From Candidatus Hodarchaeota archaeon (lineage in GTDB: Archaea > Asgardarchaeota > Heimdallarchaeia > Hodarchaeales > Hodarchaeaceae): a stretch of DNA of 64,000 nucleotides. The notes beneath the pieces were generated by a model that worked only from the letters and a program-made list of their open reading frames with translations, made no database searches and was not told the DNA's origin. The position numbers and the translations under genes were made by a program. Every line of letters begins with the position of its first letter. Within the stretch, counting starts at the first letter, position 1. Below, one piece after another: positions 56,681-64,000 of the stretch. The stretch is from positions 1 through 64,000 of the forward strand of contig JAEOTC010000031.1 of assembly GCA_016840035.1 (NCBI GenBank), in the 5' to 3' direction.

Positions 56681-58045
56681 TTGATTTTTAAATTAGAAAT
56701 ATATGAGTACAAGCTGGGCCTCACAATGGAAGATCAAACAGTGCAACTTATCGGACTTTTAATCTTCATAGTCACTTATATTCTAATTTCAACCGAAAAA
56801 CTTCATCGACCTATTTCCGCACTACTAGGTGCTAGTGCGCTGTCCATTTTACTTATTGTTTCAGAGTGGAAACCTGAAGGTTATGAGCATTCTGTTGAGT
56901 TTCACGATATCGTATCCAAGGTTGAATGGAATACGATAATATTTATCACAGCAATGATGATTATCACAATTATCTCAAGTAAATCTGGTTTATTTCAATA
57001 TGTCTCGATATTAATTGTTAGGTTTACAAAAGGGAATCCTAGAACCCTCCTCCTCTCTTTGTCACTTTTGACGTTTGTTATAAGCTTTGTTTTTGATGTA
57101 ATCACAACTATGTTGATAATTGCACCCCTAACAGTCGAGATCTATAAAATCTTGGAATTTGATTTCAGGCCTACACTTATCATCGAAGCAATCACAGCAA
57201 ATTTTGCCTCGATTTCATCTCTCGTTGGTAGTATACCAAACATCGTACTTGCTGAAAAAAGCGGTGCTAGCTTCCTCGATTTTGTTTTGATAATGGGTCC
57301 ATTAAGTATTATTCTATTTATTACCGCCATTCCTGTTTACTATCTGTTTGCCCGTAGTTCCTTTGTAGATCCTCCTAAAATCCTAGTGGAGGATATATTT
57401 CTTCTCGATCCAAGCATTTTGGTTGAGGATCGAAGAACATTCTATGTAGTAATAATCGGTCTAATTATCCTTGTATTCGGTTTTATATTCGGAAGCGTGA
57501 TTAACTTAAAAGCTGCAGAAATCGCACTTCTTATTGCCGCTAGTTTATTACTCTTTTCAGGGATGCACCCAAAGGAAGTATTTGAGGATGTTGAATGGAT
57601 CTCAATTTATTTCATCATGGGCCTATTTATTCTTGTAGGATCGATAGATATACTTGGTCTCTTGGATACTTTAGGAGAAATCCTAACTCCATTTCTAGAA
57701 CTTCCCTTGATTGTATCATTACCCTTCATCTCATTCGGTATCGGAATAATCTCTGCAGTTGTAGATAATATCCCGATTTCGGCTGCCCTTGCTCCTGTAT
57801 TTTCCCGACTTGAGGCTGAGGGAATAGTTGGTCCAATCCAATGGTGGGCTTTGGTGATTGCAGTCAATCTTGGTGGGTATATCTTACCAATTGGAAGTCC
57901 TGCTAATATTTTAGCTATCAATCTATCAAATCGAGAGGGATCTCCAATTTCATTCATGTTATTTCTTAAGATTGGTGGTCTTCTAGGCCTAATACACCTG
58001 CTTATCGGAACAATTTGGTTACTTTTATTATCTCCGGTTTTGTAA
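56681..58045 (+). CDS. ArsB/NhaD-like ion permease
   Basis: A 454-residue protein with ten to twelve hydrophobic helices and repeated halves, typical of the ion-transporter superfamily that includes arsenite permeases, NhaD sodium/proton antiporters and citrate carriers. The block VDNIPISAALAPVF is close to the conserved DN(I/V)P region in helix 10. Start codon: TTG at 56681 with TAGGAA before it, or ATG at 56726 (439 residues). The substrate cannot be deduced. A TATA-like box (AGATATAAAA near 56610) lies upstream. Confidence 0.85.
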   Translation: MIFKLEIYEYKLGLTMEDQTVQLIGLLIFIVTYILISTEKLHRPISALLGASALSILLIVSEWKPEGYEHSVEFHDIVSKVEWNTIIFITAMMIITIISSKSGLFQYVSILIVRFTKGNPRTLLLSLSLLTFVISFVFDVITTMLIIAPLTVEIYKILEFDFRPTLIIEAITANFASISSLVGSIPNIVLAEKSGASFLDFVLIMGPLSIILFITAIPVYYLFARSSFVDPPKILVEDIFLLDPSILVEDRRTFYVVIIGLIILVFGFIFGSVINLKAAEIALLIAASLLLFSGMHPKEVFEDVEWISIYFIMGLFILVGSIDILGLLDTLGEILTPFLELPLIVSLPFISFGIGIISAVVDNIPISAALAPVFSRLEAEGIVGPIQWWALVIAVNLGGYILPIGSPANILAINLSNREGSPISFMLFLKIGGLLGLIHLLIGTIWLLLLSPVL

Positions 58046-58162
58046 GTTTACTTACGGGCATCACTTCTACTTTACTTTTACAAACAGATAATGTAGTCTC
58101 TTCTTCGAATTTTTTAGAACATTAGAGGGCACTCAAAATCTCGATTCTTGCCCGAAGAGGAG

Positions 58163-58213
58163 AATATATAAAGTCAATAGTAAGTTTCTTACATATTAGT
58201 GTAAGTATGTAAC
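58163..58213 (+). promoter_or_regulatory. TATA-like box followed by an array of GTAAG/CTTAC repeats, probable operator
   Basis: AATATATAAAG (58163-58173) is a good TATA-like box. Directly after it come GTAAG (58180-58184) and CTTAC (58188-58192), a perfect inverted repeat, then GTAAG (58201-58205) and GTAAC (58209-58213). CTTAC-N8-GTAAG (58188-58205) nearly equals the element at 5156-5172. The array covers the expected transcription start near 58195, so binding would repress. The HTH gene it precedes is the obvious candidate regulator. Confidence 0.5.
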
Positions 58214-58250
58214 TATCATACACAAACAACCTCATCTGGAGGATTCAAAA

Positions 58251-58997
58251 ATGGAAGATGAATTTAAGAAAGAAGAAAATGATGACAGTCCTTCCAAAGG
58301 TGAATTTGGAGAATTTAGTGAAATAAAAAATCTTTTTCGAGATTTAAAAGACGAAATTCGTGAAGAATTCCAAGATATCCGTGATGAACTTGAACAAGTA
58401 AAGGATTCAGAACCAAGATCAAGTAGGAAGGCCCGTCGAAGAGGACGATCGCGAAGTAGATCACGTTCTGACGAAGATTGGAAAGATTGGGGCGAAAATA
58501 TTGGCACTTCCTTGGAACGCTATATTGGAAGTATCTTAGAATCGGTTTGGGACTCTGTGGATCAGTCAGTTGGTTCTTTATTCCATTCTTCATCAGGTTC
58601 TAAAAGACGAGGACGAAAGCAAGAGAGAACAGAGCACTACCCCTCGATTCCAGAAAAGGAGTTAGAAGAATTTTATCAACGAGGGGCCGAATTATTAAGC
58701 GCATTATCTGATCAAAAACGATTACAAATGTTAAAAGAGCTGGAACAGGAACCTTTACGTCAATCTGACTTATCTGAAAAAACAAATATTCGAGGAGGAA
58801 ATTTTAAGCACCATATTACTATCCTAAAAGATGAGGGTTTGGTTCATCAAGAAGGTGTAAGAGAAAGGTACATGCTAACCTTTGCAGGTCGTGAGGCGTT
58901 AAAGTTAGCAGAATTTCTTTATCATAGAGCAAAAAAACCAGTTGGTGTACCAATTCAAATAGATGAAGATGAATCTGACAAATACGAGGAGGAGTAG
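58251..58997 (+). CDS. ArsR-like winged-helix protein with charged N-terminal extension
   Basis: A 248-residue protein. Residues of about 140-225 form a winged helix-turn-helix resembling ArsR regulators (AELLSALSDQKRLQMLKEL, then SEKTNIRGGNFKHHITILKDEGLV). The N-terminal 120 residues are highly charged: an acidic coiled-coil start, then Arg/Ser-rich stretches (RKARRRGRSRSRSRSDE). GGAGGA precedes the ATG. The operator-like repeats upstream suggest it controls itself. The next gene starts four bases after its stop, so the two form an operon. Confidence 0.85.
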   Translation: MEDEFKKEENDDSPSKGEFGEFSEIKNLFRDLKDEIREEFQDIRDELEQVKDSEPRSSRKARRRGRSRSRSRSDEDWKDWGENIGTSLERYIGSILESVWDSVDQSVGSLFHSSSGSKRRGRKQERTEHYPSIPEKELEEFYQRGAELLSALSDQKRLQMLKELEQEPLRQSDLSEKTNIRGGNFKHHITILKDEGLVHQEGVRERYMLTFAGREALKLAEFLYHRAKKPVGVPIQIDEDESDKYEEE

Positions 58998-59001
58998 TAT
59001 A

Positions 59002-59670
59002 TTGATAGAACTTGGATTAGGTGATCAAGTTTATTCATGGCAAGGAGATCATTCATTCCTCAATGAGAAATACTTCCAAATTAATGTAAATGGAAAATTA
59101 AATCTACTGGAACTAAGAGGAACGAGTAAAATACATGGAGTTGTTCTTGTTGGCAAAATAAGCATTATAGTGGATTCAGTAATATATACACAGTCTCATG
59201 GTGCAATTGGTGAAACTACTGAATTTGTAGGCTCTAGTTTGGCCATCCTTGGGATGAATATCAATTCAATTCAACAATCACTTAAGGAAGAAATCGATCC
59301 AAATCACTCTGAGTCTATAAAAACAGAAGCAGACCAATTAATTACCAAATTACGAGATAGTTTAACCAACAAAGTAACCAATGTACAATTTGAGGAAGAT
59401 TCTGATGGAAGCTATGTTATTTTTGGTAAAAGCGACCTATTCTTAGTTGGATCATCCAATGAGCTTGTGGTGGTACATAAAAAGAAGATTTCAGTACGGA
59501 ATGGAGAAACTTCTCTTGTTCAGGTTGATCCTAAAGAAGGAATTATAATTGCAAATGATGATGAATGTATACAAATCGGTTCAAAGGGTAAGGGTTCCGA
59601 TCTTTCGATCCTAGGAAGTTTAGGAATAAATTTTGCTTCAAAAATATTAGATTCAATCATATGGGATTAA
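59002..59670 (+). CDS. Beta-rich hypothetical protein, partner of the HTH protein
   Basis: A 222-residue protein starting at TTG with GAGGAGG upstream; the in-frame ATG at 58963 lies inside the HTH gene. It alternates short strands with Gly and Asn turns (GVVLVGKISIIVDSVIY and ISVRNGETSLVQVDPKEG), suggesting a beta-solenoid or adhesin-like fold with a helical middle part. No membrane segment is seen and no family is recognised. Since it is coupled to the winged-helix gene, it may be the regulated product or a ligand-sensing partner. Confidence 0.7.
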   Translation: MIELGLGDQVYSWQGDHSFLNEKYFQINVNGKLNLLELRGTSKIHGVVLVGKISIIVDSVIYTQSHGAIGETTEFVGSSLAILGMNINSIQQSLKEEIDPNHSESIKTEADQLITKLRDSLTNKVTNVQFEEDSDGSYVIFGKSDLFLVGSSNELVVVHKKKISVRNGETSLVQVDPKEGIIIANDDECIQIGSKGKGSDLSILGSLGINFASKILDSIIWD

Positions 59671-59827
59671 TTATCTAATCCAGCTTCATATATTTTCATT
59701 TTCACTCCCCTCTCTCTGTGAAATCTATTTAACCATTCACTAATTCTATTGCTTTGGTAGAAACATTCGTTTTTCTCCTATTTTTTTTGTGAATGAAACC
59801 AAGAACAAAGTTTAATTTACCTATAAA

Positions 59828-61042
59828 ATGCTGACAAATACCTTGTCATACAACCAATTCATGAATCCAGTAGTGTTAGCAACTCCCATATCAGGTATTC
59901 GACTTGTAAATTCATGGGAATCAAAGATATCTTTGAAAAACCAAATATTCCTTAATATAGGTCAACCTGATCTACCTACACCCGATTATATTAAAGAAGC
60001 AGTAGTACAAGCACTTGAAAAAGACAAAACCAGATATACGAATATTTTGGGGGAAAAATATCTACGTGAGGCTATTGTTGAATTCCAGAAAGAATCTCAT
60101 AACCTTAGTTATTCATCAAATGAAGTTTTAGTCACGGCTGGAGGGCAGAGTGCGATTTTTGCAGTCTTGAACTCCATTTTGTCCCCAAAAGACAATATTG
60201 TTATTCCATTCCCTAGTTATCCACCTTACCTCAACGTAGTTAAGTATTGTAGATCGAAAATTATTCCATTAGAGACAAAAGGAGAAGAGGATTTCGATAT
60301 AAATATTGAAAAACTGGAGGTAATCCTCAAATCCAATCCAGTAAAGGTTTTTTTGTTAATCAGTCCAAGTAATCCGACTGGTACCGTCATCCCCTTAAGG
60401 ACTTTAGAAAAGATTGTTGATTTATCCATTAAATACAACTTCTTAATTATCTCTGACGAAATATACAGCGATATAATATTTGATAAACTTCCTTATACTT
60501 CTATAGCTTCCTTTCCAGAAGCTCGGGAAAGAACCATCATAATACAAAGTTTCAGCAAGATGCTATCCATGTGTGGGTTTCGGATTGGTTATATTTTAGC
60601 TCCTACACCAATAATTGACCAAGTTAAGGTAATTCATCATACCATGACTATTTGTGCAAATAATCTTGCTCAATACGCAGCGTATAAAGCGTTAGAAGAT
60701 AAAAAACAGCTAAAAAACTCAATATTACATTTAGTTCACACTTATCAAGATCGTCGCAATTTGTGTATGGGAATTCTCAAAGAATCCGCCTCTTTTTCTG
60801 TTTCCAAACCTCGTGGGGCATTTTACCTCTTTCCCAAGGCCGATAGTATCAATATGATTGAATTTTGCCAATGGTTGAAATATAACTATGGAGTTACTAC
60901 AGTTCCAGGTTCTTATTTTTCATTGGAACAGATTAAAGAACATCACCAGTACTTAAGGATTTGTTACACAGCCGAAAAAGAAAAATTAATGCTAGGTATG
61001 AATAAAATAGTTTCAGCGATTGAAGCATTTAAGAAAAAGTAG
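59828..61042 (+). CDS. Class I/II PLP-dependent aminotransferase (aspartate/aromatic type)
   Basis: A 404-residue enzyme of fold type I. The PLP-binding NPSNPTG motif and ISDEIYSDI are present, the Schiff-base lysine is in SFSKMLSM, and the Arg that binds the substrate carboxylate is likely in GFRIGY. Length and motifs fit aspartate aminotransferase-like enzymes of subgroup I-gamma, but aromatic or alanine aminotransferase activity cannot be excluded. It stands as a single gene followed by a tiny zinc-finger-like gene. Confidence 0.9.
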   Translation: MLTNTLSYNQFMNPVVLATPISGIRLVNSWESKISLKNQIFLNIGQPDLPTPDYIKEAVVQALEKDKTRYTNILGEKYLREAIVEFQKESHNLSYSSNEVLVTAGGQSAIFAVLNSILSPKDNIVIPFPSYPPYLNVVKYCRSKIIPLETKGEEDFDINIEKLEVILKSNPVKVFLLISPSNPTGTVIPLRTLEKIVDLSIKYNFLIISDEIYSDIIFDKLPYTSIASFPEARERTIIIQSFSKMLSMCGFRIGYILAPTPIIDQVKVIHHTMTICANNLAQYAAYKALEDKKQLKNSILHLVHTYQDRRNLCMGILKESASFSVSKPRGAFYLFPKADSINMIEFCQWLKYNYGVTTVPGSYFSLEQIKEHHQYLRICYTAEKEKLMLGMNKIVSAIEAFKKK

Positions 61043-61059
61043 TTAATTGGGAATAAGAA

Positions 61060-61206
61060 TTGAGTGACAGAAAAACATGTTCTAAATGTCAAGAGCCATT
61101 ATATGCAAGCTATAAGAACAAGTATTATTGCATCAAACATCTAAAAGAATTCCTTTTGGAGGAGAAAACCTCTTCACACCTCCCCAAGAAACAGGAGTCA
61201 ATTTAA
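61060..61206 (+). CDS. Tiny zinc-finger-like protein, 48 residues
   Basis: A short frame starting at TTG, 17 bases after the aminotransferase stop. It contains CSKCQEPLYASYKNKYYCIKH, where two pairs (C-x2-C and C-x3-H) could bind one zinc ion, then a basic/helical tail. Compact metal-binding proteins of this type are common in archaea. The ribosome-binding site is weak, so it is listed with modest confidence. Confidence 0.5.
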   Translation: MSDRKTCSKCQEPLYASYKNKYYCIKHLKEFLLEEKTSSHLPKKQESI

Positions 61207-61368
61207 TCTCTTTAATATTGATCAGAGATTATATTCTCAGCCTCTGAGGGAAAGTTACCCTCACTTAAATTTCGATAATAAGAAAAGTTTCTTAAAAACC
61301 CAAAGATGAGATGTTAAATGAACTCTAAATCAAAGAGTAAGTTCTCCTTCTCAAAGTAAAAGGTATGA

Positions 61369-61935
61369 GTGGTTCTTATCTTGTCCGCACCAAACGATAT
61401 TCTATTTGAAATCCCTCATTATAGTCAATACAAAATTGTTGTCGCTGGCGACGCATTAGTCGGAAAAACACAACTTGTTTCCGTCTTTACTAAACGTGAT
61501 TTTGAACATAAACCCACTGCTGGAGCTGATATCTCTTTTATTAAGCTTACAAGTCCAAGTGAAGGAAAAAGTACTACTACAGCTATTTTTTGGGATCTCT
61601 CTGGACAACCTGCCTTCCACAAAGTTCGCCCGATTTTCTATGAAGGAGCTCATGCTGTAATCTACGTTTTTGACATTACCAGGGAAAGCACGGTACTTTC
61701 TCTTCCCAGTTGGTTTAAAGAAGTAAAAAAAGTACTTCCAGATAGTCCAGCTGTGTTGATTGGTAATAAAGTAGATTTAGAAGGCGATCGACAAGTTAGT
61801 GACGATATTGGACAAAGATTCGCTGATAAGATGCATGCTCAGTACTTCCCTACATCTGCAATCCAGAATAAAGGTGTGGTTGTAGCTTTTGCATCCGCTA
61901 TTAGACGTGCTGTTTCATATCGAGATCTAAGTTAA
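61369..61935 (+). CDS. Rab/Ras-like small GTPase
   Basis: A 188-residue protein. G1 is GDALVGKT (27-34), G2 Thr50 in PTAGADI, G3 WDLSGQPAF (75-83) with Gln80, G4 NKVD (133-136) and G5 TSAIQ. A 20-residue N-terminal extension precedes the core. GTG is used as start behind AAGGT; a TTG at 61381 would shorten it slightly. There is no C-terminal cysteine. It is separated from neighbours by 160 bases on the left and converges with the kinase-like gene. Confidence 0.92.
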   Translation: MVLILSAPNDILFEIPHYSQYKIVVAGDALVGKTQLVSVFTKRDFEHKPTAGADISFIKLTSPSEGKSTTTAIFWDLSGQPAFHKVRPIFYEGAHAVIYVFDITRESTVLSLPSWFKEVKKVLPDSPAVLIGNKVDLEGDRQVSDDIGQRFADKMHAQYFPTSAIQNKGVVVAFASAIRRAVSYRDLS

Positions 61936-61946
61936 TGGTGATAATC

Positions 61947-62615
61947 TTAATTTAATTGCTTTATCAATTCAGCAATCCGAGAATTAATATTCTTTAGCCT
62001 ATTTGAACTTAATAGATCAATATAGGAGATATGGTTTTTATCCTCATTCGTGTAATACTTCCAATTGGCTGCATACGGGTCACAAATGAATCCTTTTTTC
62101 GCCAATTTTTTTGTTAATTGGCTAATAGTCCTTATCAGTTGAAGATCATCCTGTATTGTATCACCCTGAACTTCTTCAACGATTAGAGTAGGAAATTCTC
62201 TCTCGAAAGCTTCAATTTTGGCAATTCCAATTACTTTTGGGGTGATAAACCGATACTTCGGTATTTCAGGCTCTAAATTGATTTTTTTGAGAGTAGATAA
62301 AAAATCATTGATACAAAAATAATGAATAAGTAATTGTGTGAGATGGCGAGAATAGTAAGGTTTGTACATCAATCTACCAACTTGTTCAGACGGAAAACTC
62401 CACCCAAAAAGAACGCTGGAACCTCCTGGATAAAATCGTGTCCCAATTAGTTTTTTCCCGAGTTTTTCTTTAATTATTTCGATTTTCTCGGGATTAAGAA
62501 ATTGACCACGTGAGAACTGAACAACACTCTCAACTAATTCAAGGTTTTTTTGGAGTGCATAGTAGGAATAGTTATTCTTAAATTCAGGAAGGATGCTAAA
62601 TGTTGGGGGACACAT
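61947..62615 (-). CDS. Kinase-fold-like protein of unknown function
   Basis: A 222-residue protein. Near the end GFICDPYAANW places Asp179 and Asn184 with the five-residue spacing of a kinase catalytic loop, and YIDLL places Asp200 like the metal-binding Asp of RIO, aminoglycoside or Bud32-type kinases. A Gly-rich start (GTRFYPGGSSVLFGW) and a Lys in RLMYKPYYS could form the nucleotide pocket, but no clear Glu or Lys pair is certain. The gene lies 12 bases downstream of topoisomerase VI A on the same strand. A distant kinase or pseudokinase is my inference. Confidence 0.55.
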   Translation of the reverse strand: MCPPTFSILPEFKNNYSYYALQKNLELVESVVQFSRGQFLNPEKIEIIKEKLGKKLIGTRFYPGGSSVLFGWSFPSEQVGRLMYKPYYSRHLTQLLIHYFCINDFLSTLKKINLEPEIPKYRFITPKVIGIAKIEAFEREFPTLIVEEVQGDTIQDDLQLIRTISQLTKKLAKKGFICDPYAANWKYYTNEDKNHISYIDLLSSNRLKNINSRIAELIKQLN

Positions 62616-62627
62616 ATACTCTTTGAC

Positions 62628-63965
62628 CTATACCCAATCTGCCGAGTCTATTTTTGTTGGAAGATATGTACCAGTCATATATCGCCAGTTCTTACTTGCT
62701 AGCGCTTGAATTTCTGCTTTTTGTTTTGTATTCTTCATGATGAGAATTTGCTTTTCCCATTCAGGTCTGGATTTAACAAAATCCTCTTTCAATAAATCAT
62801 CAGCACGCTTAATGTCATTATCTGTCATTTTAATAAGTACGGATTTTGGAATTTGATATTCTTCAATATCAGAAGGTAATAAGCCTAACCACCGAATATC
62901 AGGAACCGCTAGCTCCACACTCTCAAAGCTTAATGCTTTACTTCCAATGGAATATACCCTTAAGATATCTAGTCCGTATGGATCAGCATCTAAGAATCCT
63001 AAAATTGGAATTTTCAACTCTTGGTACATTTTCTTAATAAATAGTCTAGTGGCCATATCAGGTTGTCCAGAGGCGGTAATTAGAATACAAGGTACGTAAT
63101 TAAAGAATTTATCTTCTGCTAAATCTTGGAAAACTGCATCCTTCTCAATTACGAGAATAAATTCCGCATCGCTTTCAAAATTATCTACTTGATCTAGCAT
63201 TGGTGTAATCGCGTGGCCACCTAATCCCTTTGTACAATCGATTTGATCCCCACCTTCTCTGAATGTCAATCTACCAATGACTTTTCCTTTAGCTGTTGCA
63301 ATGACATTTAATGAATTTCTGGACACACGTAATAATGCTCCAAGATCCTCAATTAATCCGTCTGAAACTCTTTGATTTCCAAATAGGTTCACATCACGAT
63401 AAAATAGATGCCTTTTTGTGGCGTGTTTATCTGTTGCAAGAATCTCAGTTACATATCTCATTAATCCAGTTAGTTGAACCACACTTTGAACACTACTCAG
63501 ATGACGAAATTGTCTATCAACAACATTACTTCCCAGTAGCACCATTCGTGAATTATTATCATATCCAACATTCTCAGAACTTCGAGATGGAATCCTAAAT
63601 GCGGCGTTCTTAGGATCTTCAGCTATTTCATCCAAAAATTCCAATGCTACTCTATTTAGACGGGATCTTGCTTCTTCTGCTGGAACATTATCTACTTTTA
63701 GGATGGAAACAGGTAAGTCCACTTCGGAATCGGTAACATCTTCCCTAATTTTTCTAAGTCCCGTTAAGTTAATTTTTCGACGAATCTGTAAAACTACGTC
63801 TCCTTCTTCCGTCATATCCCACAATTTAGAAATGTTCTGTTTCGTTAGGACTTCAAAGGTTTTTGACTTCTTCAAACCGTAAAAAATCTGTAATTTTTCA
63901 GATTTAAGGCCAAGAGTACTCTTAATAAGCCCAATAATTCCTTGAATTGTATCTTTTTGTTCCAT
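62628..63965 (-). CDS. top6A: DNA topoisomerase VI subunit A (Spo11-like)
   Basis: A 445-residue catalytic subunit that cuts both DNA strands. The active-site tyrosine is Tyr189 in KRHLFYRD, in the winged-helix CAP domain. The Toprim domain provides Glu274 (VIEKDAV) and the Asp pair Asp326 and Asp328 (LDADPYG), binding Mg2+. Typical archaeal subunits have about 370-390 residues; here an extra N-terminal region of about 60 residues precedes the core. It would pair with the ATP-binding subunit B, not seen in this window, to relax supercoils and decatenate chromosomes. The kinase-like gene follows. Confidence 0.95.
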   Translation of the reverse strand: MEQKDTIQGIIGLIKSTLGLKSEKLQIFYGLKKSKTFEVLTKQNISKLWDMTEEGDVVLQIRRKINLTGLRKIREDVTDSEVDLPVSILKVDNVPAEEARSRLNRVALEFLDEIAEDPKNAAFRIPSRSSENVGYDNNSRMVLLGSNVVDRQFRHLSSVQSVVQLTGLMRYVTEILATDKHATKRHLFYRDVNLFGNQRVSDGLIEDLGALLRVSRNSLNVIATAKGKVIGRLTFREGGDQIDCTKGLGGHAITPMLDQVDNFESDAEFILVIEKDAVFQDLAEDKFFNYVPCILITASGQPDMATRLFIKKMYQELKIPILGFLDADPYGLDILRVYSIGSKALSFESVELAVPDIRWLGLLPSDIEEYQIPKSVLIKMTDNDIKRADDLLKEDFVKSRPEWEKQILIMKNTKQKAEIQALASKNWRYMTGTYLPTKIDSADWV

Positions 63966-64000
63966 CTCAACTTTTATTACTTTATTTGTAAAAGAATAGT

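Noticed and set aside
1-64000. Search by eye for CRISPR arrays, tRNA, rRNA, insertion sequences and integrases
   Set aside because: No spaced direct repeats, no tRNA-like clover-leaf or T-loop signal in intergenic stretches, no rRNA conserved blocks and no transposase or integrase motifs were seen.

Overview
The window looks like a piece of an Asgard (Promethearchaeota) archaeal chromosome. The evidence is a mix of archaeal and eukaryote-like genes in visibly AT-rich DNA. There are six small Ras/Rab/Arf-type GTPases, a family-B DNA polymerase with DNA polymerase epsilon hallmarks, topoisomerase VI subunit A, a four-subunit 2-oxoacid:ferredoxin oxidoreductase, a TrmB-type helix-turn-helix protein, archaeal TATA-like boxes, and many TTG/GTG starts behind Shine-Dalgarno sites. 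I cannot name a genus. No rRNA, tRNA, CRISPR array, insertion sequence or integrase was seen; the only mobile element recognised is an intein.

Layout. 1-5.2 kb: a beta-repeat protein cut by the window edge, a longin-like/TPR protein, and a large membrane protein. 5.2-11.2 kb: the polymerase, interrupted by a 537-residue intein with a LAGLIDADG endonuclease. 11.2-18.2 kb: an intergenic stretch with promoter-like and hairpin signals, two small genes, two convergent N6-adenine-type DNA methyltransferases and a MutY-like glycosylase. 18.4-26 kb: a membrane protein, Lrp regulator, ornithine aminotransferase, dUTPase, HTH/Zn-ribbon regulator, MFS transporter and an ornithine cyclodeaminase-family enzyme. 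26.2-30.7 kb: three GTPases, a DPM1-like glycosyltransferase and two overlapping genes, one encoding a long coiled coil. 31-40 kb: a condensin locus (smc, scpA, scpB and a second ScpB-like gene) split by an opposite-strand TrmB/coiled-coil gene, then a Rab-like GTPase. 40.8-43.9 kb: the por operon. 44-49.2 kb: small proteins, a hydrolase, a cupin and a DUF499-like ATPase. 49.2-54.9 kb: uvrC, a hypothetical gene, a divergent GTPase and uvrB. 55-64 kb: dihydrolipoamide dehydrogenase, an ion permease, an HTH/beta-protein pair, an aminotransferase, a sixth GTPase, a kinase-fold-like protein and topoisomerase VI A.

The genes group into genome maintenance (polymerase, SMC-ScpAB, UvrB/UvrC, MutY-like, dUTPase, Topo VI A, methyltransferases), ornithine/amino-acid and oxoacid metabolism (OAT, OCD family, Lrp, PorCDAB, Lpd, aminotransferase), and a GTPase-rich set suggesting eukaryote-like membrane or cytoskeletal regulation. 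The strongest points are the polymerase, which carries the epsilon-type cysteine motif, ELDTDG active site and KKKY signature plus an intein in motif B; the condensin locus with two ScpB-like proteins and the 799-residue TrmB/coiled-coil protein; the GTPase/coiled-coil cluster; an apparent CTG start for uvrB; and near-identical operator-like inverted repeats at two distant promoters.
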